DNA of 38,554 bases from contig SHNG01000069.1 of assembly GCA_004295005.1 (NCBI GenBank), positions 1-38,554 on the forward strand. Reading direction: 5' to 3'. A program made the position numbers and the translations under genes. Each line of letters begins with the position of its first letter. Within the stretch, counting starts at the first letter, position 1. A model generated the notes under the pieces. The model searched no databases, was not told the DNA's origin, and worked only from the letters and a program-made list of their open reading frames with translations. Origin of the DNA: Gammaproteobacteria bacterium (lineage in GTDB: Bacteria > Pseudomonadota > Gammaproteobacteria > Xanthomonadales > Rhodanobacteraceae). Shown one piece after another: positions 16,974 through 25,298 of this stretch.

Positions 16974-18535
16974 CGTACGCTGACTTCGGCCGAATACAGC
17001 CAATGCGGCGGCAGGCTGAGCGTCAGCAGGATGCCGCACAGCGCATGCGCAACGATGTTTGCCAGCAATGCGCGATGGCTTTGCCAGTTCCAGATCCAGA
17101 TCAGGCCGCCAACAAAGGTCAACTGCATCAGCATGGCATTGGGTGCGTGCAACAAGGCAAACAGTGCAGCAGCGCCGAGAATTGCCGAGCTCCGGTTGCG
17201 ACACAGGATTTCGATGCGCCCGGCAACGATCACGCAGATCAGGAATTGCTGCACGGTAGCCCACGCCAGGTACCTTGCGCCTTCCGCAAGCGTGGGCCAG
17301 TCGAAATGGGTGATTCCGCCACCGAGCAGGAGGCTCACGGAACTGGCAATTGCGATGCTGAGCAAGGCAACGCTCCAACCACGCACCAGCATGCGCGAAC
17401 CTGGAAGCGCCGGTGCGGTGCCAAACAGCAGGCTCAGTGCAAATACGAAGGTGATGGCGGCAACGGCCAGCAGGGGCGGACTGAGGTTGTCGCCAATCTG
17501 GTTGCCGAGGATCAATGCGAGCGGCGCACCCATCACGCCCGCCAGTTCCAGTGCCGCGCGCAAGCGTGCATTGAAGGGAGGGCGCAAGCGCAGGAGCATC
17601 AGCGCCGCGGCCAACAGCGTCACCCCGAGCCACCTCGGCCAGGACGCCGAGGGGCTTCTGCTGGTCCATGCGACAGCGCGCTCGCTGACGCCGGCAAGAT
17701 CGCCCTTCGGGATGATGATGGTCTCCGGCATGGCCTCGAGAATGCGGTCGCGTGCCACCAGCACCTGCTCGACGCGGGCATCCAGGGGCAATTGCAGCAG
17801 CGTCGGATGTGGGCGCGCCGGGTCGGCGACGAGACGCTGCAATTCGCGTTCGAATGCCGGCTCGTCGCCCGGCGCCGGCAGCAGGGGAGCCGCGTGTCTC
17901 GCCAGGTCGGCAACGGCAAGCGTCGAGCGCGAGTTCAACTGAGCGGAACGAAAGACAAACCCGGTGTTGGCTGGTCCCTCAAACTGCATGCGCAGCATGG
18001 CCGCCTGCTGTGGCGCGGATCGCGCGGGATTCACGCAACGCCACTTGACTCGGGGAATGGCAAATTCGATCTCGCTTGGCCCGGCGGGAACAGGGCGTGA
18101 CTCACTTGTGCAGACCGGCCCATCGAGCGATTCGCGAACGAGAAGGCTGACGCGTGAGGGATTGCTGGAGGCGATGTCGATCGTGAGCGTGGAATGCGAG
18201 AGCAGGTCGATGTTCCCGGAAATCACCAACCCGACAGCGGCAGGATTCGGACCGACGCGAAAATGCAGGCCGTCGTCCTTGAATTCAAACGTGGGTGCGG
18301 AGAACGCCCGCTGCGCAACGACGTCGGTCGGCACCGTGCCTGACCAACGATGCGGGGACATGGAATGCAGGCGCATGCCAAGGCGTTCGCTGGCTACGCC
18401 ATCAAGCTGCGCCCTCAGTCTTTGCCGGGCCAGTTGGTCCAGCGCAAACATGCAGATAGCCGCCGCGAGCAGCCAGAGCAGCGCCTGCGAAATCGCACGT
18501 ACGGCGATCATCAAGCGCGATTCAAGCCTTGGCAA
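16949..18535 (-). CDS. CPBP-like membrane protein lacking the catalytic Glu pair
   Basis: A 528-residue protein: one N-terminal membrane helix (LLWLLAAAICMFALDQL), a large probably periplasmic region (about 40-310), then about seven or eight helices. The C-terminal third has the outline of CPBP (CAAX/type II) intramembrane proteases: FALLHAPN corresponds to the F-x-x-x-H motif, and LLANIVAHALCG to the H-x-x-x-N/B motif. Where family members have E-E-x-x-x-R, this protein reads QQFLICVIVAGR, about 34 residues before the His as expected. It may be a non-proteolytic relative or a separate subfamily. ATG 18535 overlaps the phhB end by 14 bases, implying coupling. The N-terminal region is unrecognised. 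Confidence 0.65.
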   Translation of the reverse strand: MPRLESRLMIAVRAISQALLWLLAAAICMFALDQLARQRLRAQLDGVASERLGMRLHSMSPHRWSGTVPTDVVAQRAFSAPTFEFKDDGLHFRVGPNPAAVGLVISGNIDLLSHSTLTIDIASSNPSRVSLLVRESLDGPVCTSESRPVPAGPSEIEFAIPRVKWRCVNPARSAPQQAAMLRMQFEGPANTGFVFRSAQLNSRSTLAVADLARHAAPLLPAPGDEPAFERELQRLVADPARPHPTLLQLPLDARVEQVLVARDRILEAMPETIIIPKGDLAGVSERAVAWTSRSPSASWPRWLGVTLLAAALMLLRLRPPFNARLRAALELAGVMGAPLALILGNQIGDNLSPPLLAVAAITFVFALSLLFGTAPALPGSRMLVRGWSVALLSIAIASSVSLLLGGGITHFDWPTLAEGARYLAWATVQQFLICVIVAGRIEILCRNRSSAILGAAALFALLHAPNAMLMQLTFVGGLIWIWNWQSHRALLANIVAHALCGILLTLSLPPHWLYSAEVSVRYFLIGPS

Positions 18536-18866
18536 CCAGGCGCTCCACCTTGGCCGCGCAGATGAAGTCGTTCAGGGAAATGCCTCCCACGTCATGCGTG
18601 GAGAAATGCAGCTCGCAGCTTGGATAGCTGACCTTGAAATCGGGATGGTGGTCTTCGACATGCGCTATCCACGCAACGGCATTGACGAACGCCATGGTGT
18701 GATGGAAATCGGGGAAACGGAATTCCTTGTGGATACCCAGTCCGTCGGCAGTCAGTTGCCAGCCCGGCAAGACGGCAAGAGCCGTGCGGATCTGCTCCTG
18801 GTCCAGCGCATGTTCCTTGCCCTTGCGTGGAACGCAGTGTGCGTTTTCGAGTTCGGTGGCTTGCAT
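18522..18866 (-). CDS. phhB: pterin-4a-carbinolamine dehydratase
   Basis: A 114-residue enzyme of the PCD/DCoH family, which dehydrates 4a-hydroxytetrahydrobiopterin to recycle the cofactor of phenylalanine hydroxylase. The family signature is present: FRFPDFHHTMAFVNAVAWIA, then EDHHPDFKVSYPSCELHFST and DVGGISLNDF, giving the active-site His residues and the conserved Asp. ATG 18866 (M in MQATELENAHCVP) was chosen; GGAC precedes it, and the longer open frame adds 15 unrelated residues. No phenylalanine hydroxylase gene is in the window. It overlaps the downstream CPBP-like gene by 14 bases. Confidence 0.94.
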   Translation of the reverse strand: MQATELENAHCVPRKGKEHALDQEQIRTALAVLPGWQLTADGLGIHKEFRFPDFHHTMAFVNAVAWIAHVEDHHPDFKVSYPSCELHFSTHDVGGISLNDFICAAKVERLVAKA

Positions 18867-18950
18867 GACTTGTCCGGCTGTAAGGCGTCCCGACAGTATA
18901 GACGCGGGCAAACTCCTTGGCCGTGCACGGGAGGCTCTGGCGCAAACGGC

Positions 18951-18984
18951 TTGTTCCGCGTCAATAAAGGACTAAAATGGTCCT
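18951..18984 (+). promoter_or_regulatory. nfuA promoter with IscR-like palindrome
   Basis: TTGTTC (18951-18956), a 16-base spacer and TAAAAT (18973-18978) form a promoter about 24 bases upstream of the nfuA start region. The -10 lies inside AGGACTAAAATGGTCCT (18968-18984), with AGGAC/GTCCT arms. Its core GACTAAAA..GTC matches the reverse complement of an E. coli type 1 IscR site as I recall it. Overlap with the -10 suggests repression when Fe-S clusters are plentiful. The site assignment is inference. Confidence 0.55.
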
Positions 18985-19008
18985 GTTTTGATTCGGGCAG
19001 CAAGAACA

Positions 19009-19602
19009 ATGATTGAACTGAGTGAGTCTGCGGCCAGCCATTTCCGCAACCTGATTGCTTCGCAGGACATTCCCGGCCTGGGCATCCGCATTCGCGCGGT
19101 CGGTGCGGGAACGCCGCAAGGTGATTGCCAGCTGGAATTCTGCGAGCCGAACGAGTTGTCTGGCAGCGAGTGGGAAATCGAGTGCGATGGTTTCTCGATC
19201 TATGTGCATGCCGACAGCGTGACCGCCCTGGATGGCGCCAGCATTGATTTCCAGCGCGATGCCACCGGTGGTCAATTGTCGATCAAGGCGCCGGCGCTGC
19301 GCGGCTCGGCTCCATCCACGGACGCAAGCCTGATCGAACGGGTGCGCTACCTCATCGACAGTGAGGTGAATCCGCAACTGGCTTCACACGGCGGCCGCGT
19401 CAGCCTGCGCGAGGTGACGGCCGAGGGGATTGTCGTGCTGCAGTTTGGCGGTGGCTGCCATGGTTGCGGCATGGTGGATGTCACCTTGCGCAACGGCATC
19501 GAGAAAACCCTGCGCGAACGCATTCCGGAAGTGACCGGCGTACGCGATGTCACCGACCATGCCAGTGGGGCCAAGCCCTACTACGGTCGTCGCACGGGTT
19601 GA
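19009..19602 (+). CDS. nfuA: Fe-S biogenesis protein NfuA
   Basis: A 197-residue iron-sulfur carrier. The N-terminal half is a degenerate A-type domain (MIELSESAASHFRNLIASQD...GLGIRIRAVGAGTPQG). The C-terminal half is a Nfu domain with GGGCHGCGMVDVTL, where C150 and C153 bind a [4Fe-4S] cluster at the dimer interface, followed by GIEKTLRERIPEV. Length and Cys positions agree with E. coli NfuA (about 191 residues, C149/C152). It delivers clusters to apo-enzymes, especially under oxidative stress or iron shortage. ATG 19009 is chosen over an upstream in-frame start seven codons earlier. Confidence 0.96.
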   Translation: MIELSESAASHFRNLIASQDIPGLGIRIRAVGAGTPQGDCQLEFCEPNELSGSEWEIECDGFSIYVHADSVTALDGASIDFQRDATGGQLSIKAPALRGSAPSTDASLIERVRYLIDSEVNPQLASHGGRVSLREVTAEGIVVLQFGGGCHGCGMVDVTLRNGIEKTLRERIPEVTGVRDVTDHASGAKPYYGRRTG

Positions 19603-19609
19603 AGGGATT

Positions 19610-19630
19610 CGGCAGCGCCAATGGCTGCCG
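19610..19630 (+). terminator. possible stem-loop after nfuA
   Basis: CGGCAGC and GCTGCCG form a 7-bp stem with a 7-nt loop starting eight bases after the nfuA stop, in the 47-base gap between convergent nfuA and the cytochrome gene. No U-run follows, so it may be a transcript-stabilising hairpin or a weak bidirectional terminator. Confidence 0.4.
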
Positions 19631-19649
19631 AGTGCCAGGCCGGCAGCAA

Positions 19650-20018
19650 TCAGTCGGCGTTCATGCGGTCGTACAGGTCATCGACCTGCGCCGGCATGCT
19701 GGAGAAATAAGCCGCGAGTTCCGCGATGTCCTGGTCGCTCAGCTTTTCCACATATACCGCCATGATGGGATTGTTGCGTCCGCCATCACGGTACTCGTGC
19801 AGGGCGCGGGCAAGATAGTCGGCGTACTGTCCGGCCAGGTGCGGATAGATGGGGGCGGTTGCCACGCCGTTGGCACCATGGCAGGCCTGGCAGGGTTCGG
19901 CGAGCTTCTTGGCCGCTTCGGGATTCGCCGGGCCGCGTGCGAGGACACTGGTTGAAGAGATGGCGAATCCGCACAGGGCGAGCAGGGCAATCGGCTTGAT
20001 CATGGAAAGTGTGTTCAT
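19650..20018 (-). CDS. monoheme c-type cytochrome (second of pair)
   Basis: A 122-residue periplasmic class I cytochrome c. A signal peptide (about 1-28, core IALLALCGFAI, ending LARG) is followed by one heme site C43-QA-C46-H47. Downstream YPHLAGQYADYLARALHEYR and PIMAVYVEKLSDQDIAELAA are typical of cytochrome c4/c553 halves, the Met of PIM being the likely sixth ligand. It follows the other cytochrome gene by eight bases and shares its architecture; together they resemble a cytochrome c4 split into two proteins. Probable role: electron carrier to a terminal oxidase. ATG 20018 is chosen; GTG 20030 and ATG 20003 are alternatives. Confidence 0.9.
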   Translation of the reverse strand: MNTLSMIKPIALLALCGFAISSTSVLARGPANPEAAKKLAEPCQACHGANGVATAPIYPHLAGQYADYLARALHEYRDGGRNNPIMAVYVEKLSDQDIAELAAYFSSMPAQVDDLYDRMNAD

Positions 20019-20026
20019 GGCGGAAT

Positions 20027-20353
20027 TCACTCGGCGACCTTGAGGCTGGACAGGAACGCGGCAATGTCGCGGATATCCGCTTCGCTCAGGCTTTCGCCTT
20101 GTGCGCGCATGGTGGGGTGGTTGCGTTCACCGTTCTGGTAACCGGTCAGGGCGGCCACCAGGTAGTCATAGGACTGCCCGGCGACACGCGGCACGTGATA
20201 GCTCGGGTAGGCGTTTTTCCAGCCGGTAATGCCGTGGCAACCCATGCAGGTGTATGCCTTCAGGCGGCCTTCGTTGGCGTTGCCCTTGCCGTCTTGGGCA
20301 AGAGCCGGGGTGGCGAAAATCAGGGCAACAAGAAGCAGCAGCGCTCGGGTCAT
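20027..20353 (-). CDS. monoheme c-type cytochrome (first of pair)
   Basis: A 108-residue class I cytochrome c. Signal peptide MTRALLLLVALIFATPALAQ with an Ala-Leu-Ala cleavage site; heme site C36-MG-C39-H40; then YHVPRVAGQSYDYLVAALTG and HPTMRAQGESLSEADIRDIA with the probable Met ligand. The conserved Gly-Gln-x-x-Tyr-Leu and Leu-Ser-x-x-(D/E)-I elements occur in the same places as in the downstream partner, so the pair arose by duplication. The start at 20353 gives the signal peptide; an open frame 23 codons longer lacks one. Same operon as the next gene. Confidence 0.9.
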   Translation of the reverse strand: MTRALLLLVALIFATPALAQDGKGNANEGRLKAYTCMGCHGITGWKNAYPSYHVPRVAGQSYDYLVAALTGYQNGERNHPTMRAQGESLSEADIRDIAAFLSSLKVAE

Positions 20354-20641
20354 CTCGAAGGTTCCGGATCCGGCTGGAGTAGTGGGGTTTGCAGCAGGCG
20401 CCAGAGTATAGCGAGTAGCCATGCGAACGTCAGGGGTTGACTCGCGCGTTGCAAGTTGAATGACCTATGGCTCAATACAATCGAGCGGCTTGCAGACTAA
20501 TCTCATGCGACCTGCTCGACCCAAACGGAAGTTTGGGGGCAGCGGCCAGGTAGAGAGGCACTCATTTTCGATATTCCCCTCCATTGGAACCGCGCGCGCT
20601 GTCGTCGTATCCATTGGCTCCGAACCAAGCCTGCATATCGC

Positions 20642-20676
20642 TTGCGGATGTGTAGTGTTATGGTCTACTATAACAC
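20642..20676 (+). promoter_or_regulatory. promoter and palindromic operator of the RND efflux operon
   Basis: In the 345-base spacer 20354-20698, TTGCGG (20642-20647), 18 bases and TACTAT (20666-20671) form a plausible promoter. A perfect inverted repeat, GTGTTAT (20655-20661) and ATAACAC (20670-20676) with an 8-bp spacer, spans the -10. This size and position fit a TetR- or MarR-type repressor site. No such regulator gene is in the window. The remainder of the spacer (20354-20641) shows no gene. Confidence 0.6.
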
Positions 20677-20698
20677 CATATCAACCAGAGACCTTTCG

Positions 20699-21892
20699 AT
20701 GCGCCTTTTACGCGACTCCCGCGCCTGCCGGCTGGCAGCCCGATTGTTCCTGTTGGCCCTGCTGGCGGGATTGGCTGCCTGCCAGGGCGACAACAAGGAC
20801 GCCAATGCCGAAGAGGCGGCCAACAACGCCGTTCCCGTGGAAGTTGCGCCGGTGGCGCGTCGTTCGATCAGTGCCAGCTACGAGGGAACGGCTACGCTCG
20901 AGCCGGAAAGCCAGGCGCAGGTGGCAGCCAAGGTCAATGGCGTGTTGCTCAAGCTGATGGTCGAGGAAGGTGATCATGTCACCCAGGGCCAGGTATTGGC
21001 CAAGCTGGATGACGAGATTCCGCGCCTCAACCTGGCCAAGGCCGAAGCGGTCTTGCGCAAGCTGGAAAACGATTTCCGTCGCTCCCAGGAAATGTTCGAG
21101 CGCAAGCTCTTGAGCGTTGAGCAGAATGACAAGATCCGCTACGACCTGGAAACCCAGCGGGCCACCCATGATCTTGCCAAGCTGGAACTTTCCTACACCG
21201 ATATCGTGGCTCCGATCAGCGGCGTGATCTCGCGACGCCTGGTGAAGGTTGGCAATTACATCCAGTTGAACCAAGCCCTGTTCCAGATCGACAACTTCGA
21301 TCCGCTGCTGGCAGTGCTCAACGTGCCCGAACGCGAATTGACCACCTTGCGCGCGGGCCAAGTGGTGGGCATGCAGGTTGATTCCATGCCTGGGCAGCAG
21401 TTCGAAGGTGCCATCCAGCGCATCAGCCCGGTGGTGGACGCCGCGACCGGCACGTTTCGGGTCACCTGCGAATTCCGCGATGCCAGCGGGCAACTCAAGT
21501 CCGGCATGTTTGGTCGCCTGGGCATCACTTTCGCCAAGCATGACGACATCCTGGCGATACCGCGCAGCGCGCTGATGGATGAGGATGGTGAAACCGCCGT
21601 CTATGTCGTGGTCAGTGGCGCCAGTGTTGCCGCCGAGGCCAAGCAGGAGTCGAACGGCAATCCCGATCCGAACGCGAAATCCGACAGGGGCAAGGACAAG
21701 GCGGGCAAGGACAAGGCCGCAAATGCAACGCCGGCCTGGGTCGCCAAACGTCGCCTGGTCAAGATCGGCTACAGCGATGCCAATTACGTGGAGGTGAATT
21801 CCGGTCTGCAGGAAGGTGATCGGGTCATCACCCTGGGTCGTTCGGCGGTGCGCGACGGAACTGCCATCCAGGTGCTCGAGGCCGTGCAATGA
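20699..21892 (+). CDS. RND efflux periplasmic adaptor (membrane fusion lipoprotein)
   Basis: A 397-residue adaptor that bridges an RND pump to an outer-membrane channel. The signal peptide ends LLAGLAAC, a lipobox placing lipidated Cys at residue 28. Then come the first barrel/lipoyl half (AQVAAKVNGVLLKLMVEEGD), a short coiled-coil hairpin (AEAVLRKLENDFRRSQEMFE), the second lipoyl half (YTDIVAPISGVISRRLVKVG) and the beta-barrel (GTFRVTCEFRD...LKSGMFGRLGI). An unusual Lys/Asp/Asn-rich insert of about 35 residues (NPDPNAKSDRGKDKAGKDKA) interrupts the membrane-proximal domain. ATG 20699 was chosen for the lipoprotein signal; the frame opens upstream into the operator. It overlaps the pump gene by four bases. 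Confidence 0.93.
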   Translation: MRLLRDSRACRLAARLFLLALLAGLAACQGDNKDANAEEAANNAVPVEVAPVARRSISASYEGTATLEPESQAQVAAKVNGVLLKLMVEEGDHVTQGQVLAKLDDEIPRLNLAKAEAVLRKLENDFRRSQEMFERKLLSVEQNDKIRYDLETQRATHDLAKLELSYTDIVAPISGVISRRLVKVGNYIQLNQALFQIDNFDPLLAVLNVPERELTTLRAGQVVGMQVDSMPGQQFEGAIQRISPVVDAATGTFRVTCEFRDASGQLKSGMFGRLGITFAKHDDILAIPRSALMDEDGETAVYVVVSGASVAAEAKQESNGNPDPNAKSDRGKDKAGKDKAANATPAWVAKRRLVKIGYSDANYVEVNSGLQEGDRVITLGRSAVRDGTAIQVLEAVQ

Positions 21893-24800
21893 ACATCGTT
21901 GAATTTGCCACGCGCCGACGCGTCACCATCGGCATGACCACGCTGACCATCGTGTTGTTCGGATTGATCGCGTTGTCCGGACTCAAGGTCAATCTGCTGC
22001 CCGATCTTTCCTACCCAACCCTGACGGTCCGCACCGAGTTCGAAGGCGCGGCGCCGATCGAGATCGAGAACCTCATCTCGCAGCCGGTCGAGGAAGCGCT
22101 CGGCGTGGTCAGGAACGTGCGCAAGATCCATTCGATTTCGCGCACCGGCCAATCCGATGTCGTGCTCGAATTCGCCTGGGGCACGGACATGGAGCAGGCC
22201 AGCCTCGAAACCCGCGACAAGCTCGACATCCTCAGCCTTCCGTTGGAGGCCGAGAAGCCGGTGTTGCTGCGCTTCAATCCATCCACCGATCCGATCATCC
22301 GACTGGGGCTCAGTGGTTCGGATGCGCAGGCGGGATACAGCGAGGCCCAGCTCAAGCAACTGCGCCGGTTTGCCGATGACGATCTGAAGAAGCGCCTGGA
22401 GCCCGTGGCAGGCGTTGCCGCGGTCAAGGTGGGCGGTGGTCTCGAGGATCAGATCAGTGTTGCCCTCGACCAGCAGAAACTGGCCCAGCTAAACCTCAGT
22501 GTCGACGAAGTGGCGCAGCGCCTGCGCGCCGAGAACGTCAATGTTTCCGCGGGACGCATCGAGGAGGGAAGCCAGCGTTACCTCGTACGCACCATCAACC
22601 AGTTCGCCAACCTCGACCAGATGCGCGACATGCTGATCAAGGTGGACAACGGTGTGCCGATCCGGCTCAAGGATGTCGCCGATGTTTTCCAGGGTTACAA
22701 GGAACGCGAGGGTGTTGTCCGCATCAATGGCCACGAAGCCATCGAGTTGGCGATCTACAAGGAAGGTGACGGCAACACGGTCGCCGTGGCCAATGCAGTC
22801 AACGCCAGGCTGGTGAAGCTCAAGGAGTCATTGCCGCCCGGGGCAAGCCTGACCACCATCGATGACCAATCGACCTTCATCCAGCATTCGCTGGACGAGG
22901 TGCGCAACGATGCGCTGATTGGCGGCACCCTGGCCGTTTTGATGATCTTCTTCTTCCTCGGCCATGGGCGCAGTACCTTCGTCATCTCGCTGTCCTTGCC
23001 CATTTCGCTGATCGCCACCTTTTTCTTCATGGGCCAGGCGGATCTCAGCCTCAACGTGATGTCGTTGGGCGGCCTTGCGCTGGCCACCGGCATGGTCGTC
23101 GACGACTCCATCGTGGTTTTGGAAAACATCGCCCGCTTGCGCGAGCAGGGGCTGTCGGTGATCGACGCCACCGTCAAGGGTGCCAGCGAAGTGAGCATGG
23201 CGGTGACGGCATCGACGCTGACCACGGTTGCCGTGTTCTTTCCACTGGTGTTCGTGGAAGGCGTTGCCGGCCAATTGTTCCGCGATCAGTCATTGACGAT
23301 CACCTATGCCATGCTGATTTCGCTGGTGGTGGCCATGACCCTGATCCCGATGATGGCTTCGCTGGAGGGCAGGTCTCCGCTGGCGTTTCGCGATGAACCG
23401 GAAGTGCCGCAACGGCCGCTGCCGAAGAACCGCATCCTGCGTGGCCTGGTGCGTGGTGGGCGTTTTGTGGGTGAGCTGCTGTTTCACTGGATTCCGCGCG
23501 GATTGGTGATCGCAGTCGGTTTTGCAGCACGCATGCTCGATCGAACTCTCGGAGCTGTGCTGCGCTGGCTGGGGCGTCGCGTCGTATCCGCTTACGATGC
23601 ATCGGCGCGTGGCTATCACCGCATGTTGCCCGGCGCGATGGATCGCCCCTGGCTGGTGCTGGGTTCGGCAGCCCTCGCGTTTGCGATCAGTATCGCGCTC
23701 ATTCCCAGCCTGGGCATGAACCTGATTCCGAGCCTCGCCCAGGGTCAATTCGAGGCGACCATCAAGTTGCCGCCCGGCACGCCGCTGGCAGAAACCGATG
23801 CGCTGGTGGCGCAGATCGAGCAGCAGCATGCACGCGACCCCAATATTGCGTCCATCTATGGCGTGGCTGGCGTGGGAACGCGTCTCGACGCATCGCCCAC
23901 CGAGTCCGGAGAAAACATTGCGCGCTTGCTGGTGAGTCTCAGGGCCGGCGCGGGGGATCGCGAGGAAGCCGAAGCCATGAAATCCCTGCGCGCTTCGCTG
24001 GCCCAGCGGCCGGATCTCGAAGTGAAGTTCGCCAGGCCAGCCCTGTTCAGTTTTTCCACGCCGCTGGAAATCGAGATCCGTGGCTATGATCTGGATGCAT
24101 TGACCCGCTCCGGCAAGAAACTGGCCGAACAGATTTCGGCTTCCGATCGTTTCGCTGACATCAAGTCCACGGTCGAGGATGGTTATCCGGAGGTACAAAT
24201 CCGCTTCGATCAGGATCGGGCGGCGGCACTCGGCCTGACCACGCGGCAGATCTCCGATGCAGTGGTCGGCAAGGTGCGTGGCGAAGTGGCCACGCGATAC
24301 AACTTCCGTGATCGCAAGATCGACGTATTGACCCGCTTGCGCGAGACAGATCGGGCCAGTGTCGACGACATCCGCAATCTGGTGGTGAATCCCGGCGCCG
24401 AGCGTCCGATCCGCCTGTCCGCCGTTGCCGATGTCACCGCCACCGAAGGGCCCAGCGAGATCCATCGCGTCGATCAGGAGCGCGTCGCCATCATCTCGGC
24501 CAACCTCGCGCATGGCGATCTGGGCAGCGCAGTCGCCGAAGTCAACCGCATCCTGGCAAAAACCACGCTGGCACCCGGCGTCGCCGTGCACATCGGTGGC
24601 CAAGGCGAGGAGATGGATGCGTCCACGCGCTCGATGCTGTTCGCATTCGGTCTGGCCATCTTCCTTGTCTATCTGGTAATGGCCTCGCAGTTCGAATCAC
24701 TGGTGCATCCCTTTGTCATCATGTTCTCCATTCCATTGGCCCTGGTGGGTGCCGTGCTCGCGCTCAAGCTGACCGGCACGCCCATTTCAGTGGTCGTGTT

Positions 24801-25209
24801 CATCGGCCTCATCATGCTGGCGGGAATCGTGGTCAAGAACGCCATCGTGTTGATCGATCGCGTCAACCAGTTGCGCGAGGAAGGACATGCCAAGCGTGAG
24901 GCGATCATCCTCGCTGCGGAATCGCGCCTGCGACCGATCACCATGACCACATTGGCCACGCTGCTCGGCTTTCTCCCGCTTGCCATCGGCTTGGGCGAAG
25001 GATCGGAAGTGCGCTCGCCGATGGCCATCACCGTGATTGGCGGGCTTGCCGTATCAACCCTGTTGACCCTGGTGGTGATTCCGGTTGTCTACGAACTGGT
25101 GGACCGCAAGGCGGATGCCTATTACGTCGAACGCCGCGCGCGCAAGGACAATCGCGCTGAAGGGGTAGCGGATGCGCCGGCGCATGACCTGGCGGAGTCG
25201 CACTCGTGA
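21889..25209 (+). CDS. RND-family inner-membrane efflux transporter (first)
   Basis: A 1106-residue HAE-1-like pump. N-terminus MNIVEFATRRRVTIGMTTLT leads into TM1, followed by porter domains (LLPDLSYPTLTVRTEFEGA...PVEEAL). TM4 carries the proton-relay pair D405-D406 in GMVVDDSIVVLENIARL, and TM10 carries K983 in GIVVKNAIVLIDRVNQLREE, so the relay is intact. Between TM6 and TM7 lies an insert of about 60 residues, hydrophobic and basic (RGLVRGGRFVGELLFHWIP...RMLDRTLGAVLRW). Substrate unknown. Starts at the ATGA overlap with the adaptor gene. No outer-membrane channel gene is present in the window. Confidence 0.94.
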   Translation: MNIVEFATRRRVTIGMTTLTIVLFGLIALSGLKVNLLPDLSYPTLTVRTEFEGAAPIEIENLISQPVEEALGVVRNVRKIHSISRTGQSDVVLEFAWGTDMEQASLETRDKLDILSLPLEAEKPVLLRFNPSTDPIIRLGLSGSDAQAGYSEAQLKQLRRFADDDLKKRLEPVAGVAAVKVGGGLEDQISVALDQQKLAQLNLSVDEVAQRLRAENVNVSAGRIEEGSQRYLVRTINQFANLDQMRDMLIKVDNGVPIRLKDVADVFQGYKEREGVVRINGHEAIELAIYKEGDGNTVAVANAVNARLVKLKESLPPGASLTTIDDQSTFIQHSLDEVRNDALIGGTLAVLMIFFFLGHGRSTFVISLSLPISLIATFFFMGQADLSLNVMSLGGLALATGMVVDDSIVVLENIARLREQGLSVIDATVKGASEVSMAVTASTLTTVAVFFPLVFVEGVAGQLFRDQSLTITYAMLISLVVAMTLIPMMASLEGRSPLAFRDEPEVPQRPLPKNRILRGLVRGGRFVGELLFHWIPRGLVIAVGFAARMLDRTLGAVLRWLGRRVVSAYDASARGYHRMLPGAMDRPWLVLGSAALAFAISIALIPSLGMNLIPSLAQGQFEATIKLPPGTPLAETDALVAQIEQQHARDPNIASIYGVAGVGTRLDASPTESGENIARLLVSLRAGAGDREEAEAMKSLRASLAQRPDLEVKFARPALFSFSTPLEIEIRGYDLDALTRSGKKLAEQISASDRFADIKSTVEDGYPEVQIRFDQDRAAALGLTTRQISDAVVGKVRGEVATRYNFRDRKIDVLTRLRETDRASVDDIRNLVVNPGAERPIRLSAVADVTATEGPSEIHRVDQERVAIISANLAHGDLGSAVAEVNRILAKTTLAPGVAVHIGGQGEEMDASTRSMLFAFGLAIFLVYLVMASQFESLVHPFVIMFSIPLALVGAVLALKLTGTPISVVVFIGLIMLAGIVVKNAIVLIDRVNQLREEGHAKREAIILAAESRLRPITMTTLATLLGFLPLAIGLGEGSEVRSPMAITVIGGLAVSTLLTLVVIPVVYELVDRKADAYYVERRARKDNRAEGVADAPAHDLAESHS

Positions 25210-25298
25210 GCAAGCGGCTGGCCATCCTGCGGGCTGATGATTCGCAGCCACGCACTCGTCGAGGGTCTTCGATCCTTCAGGGTCGTGCTCGTAAAAGT

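Noticed and set aside
17003-18100. 365-codon plus-strand open frame opposite the CPBP-like gene
   Set aside because: Gln/Arg/His-rich antisense shadow; the minus strand has membrane helices and a phhB overlap.
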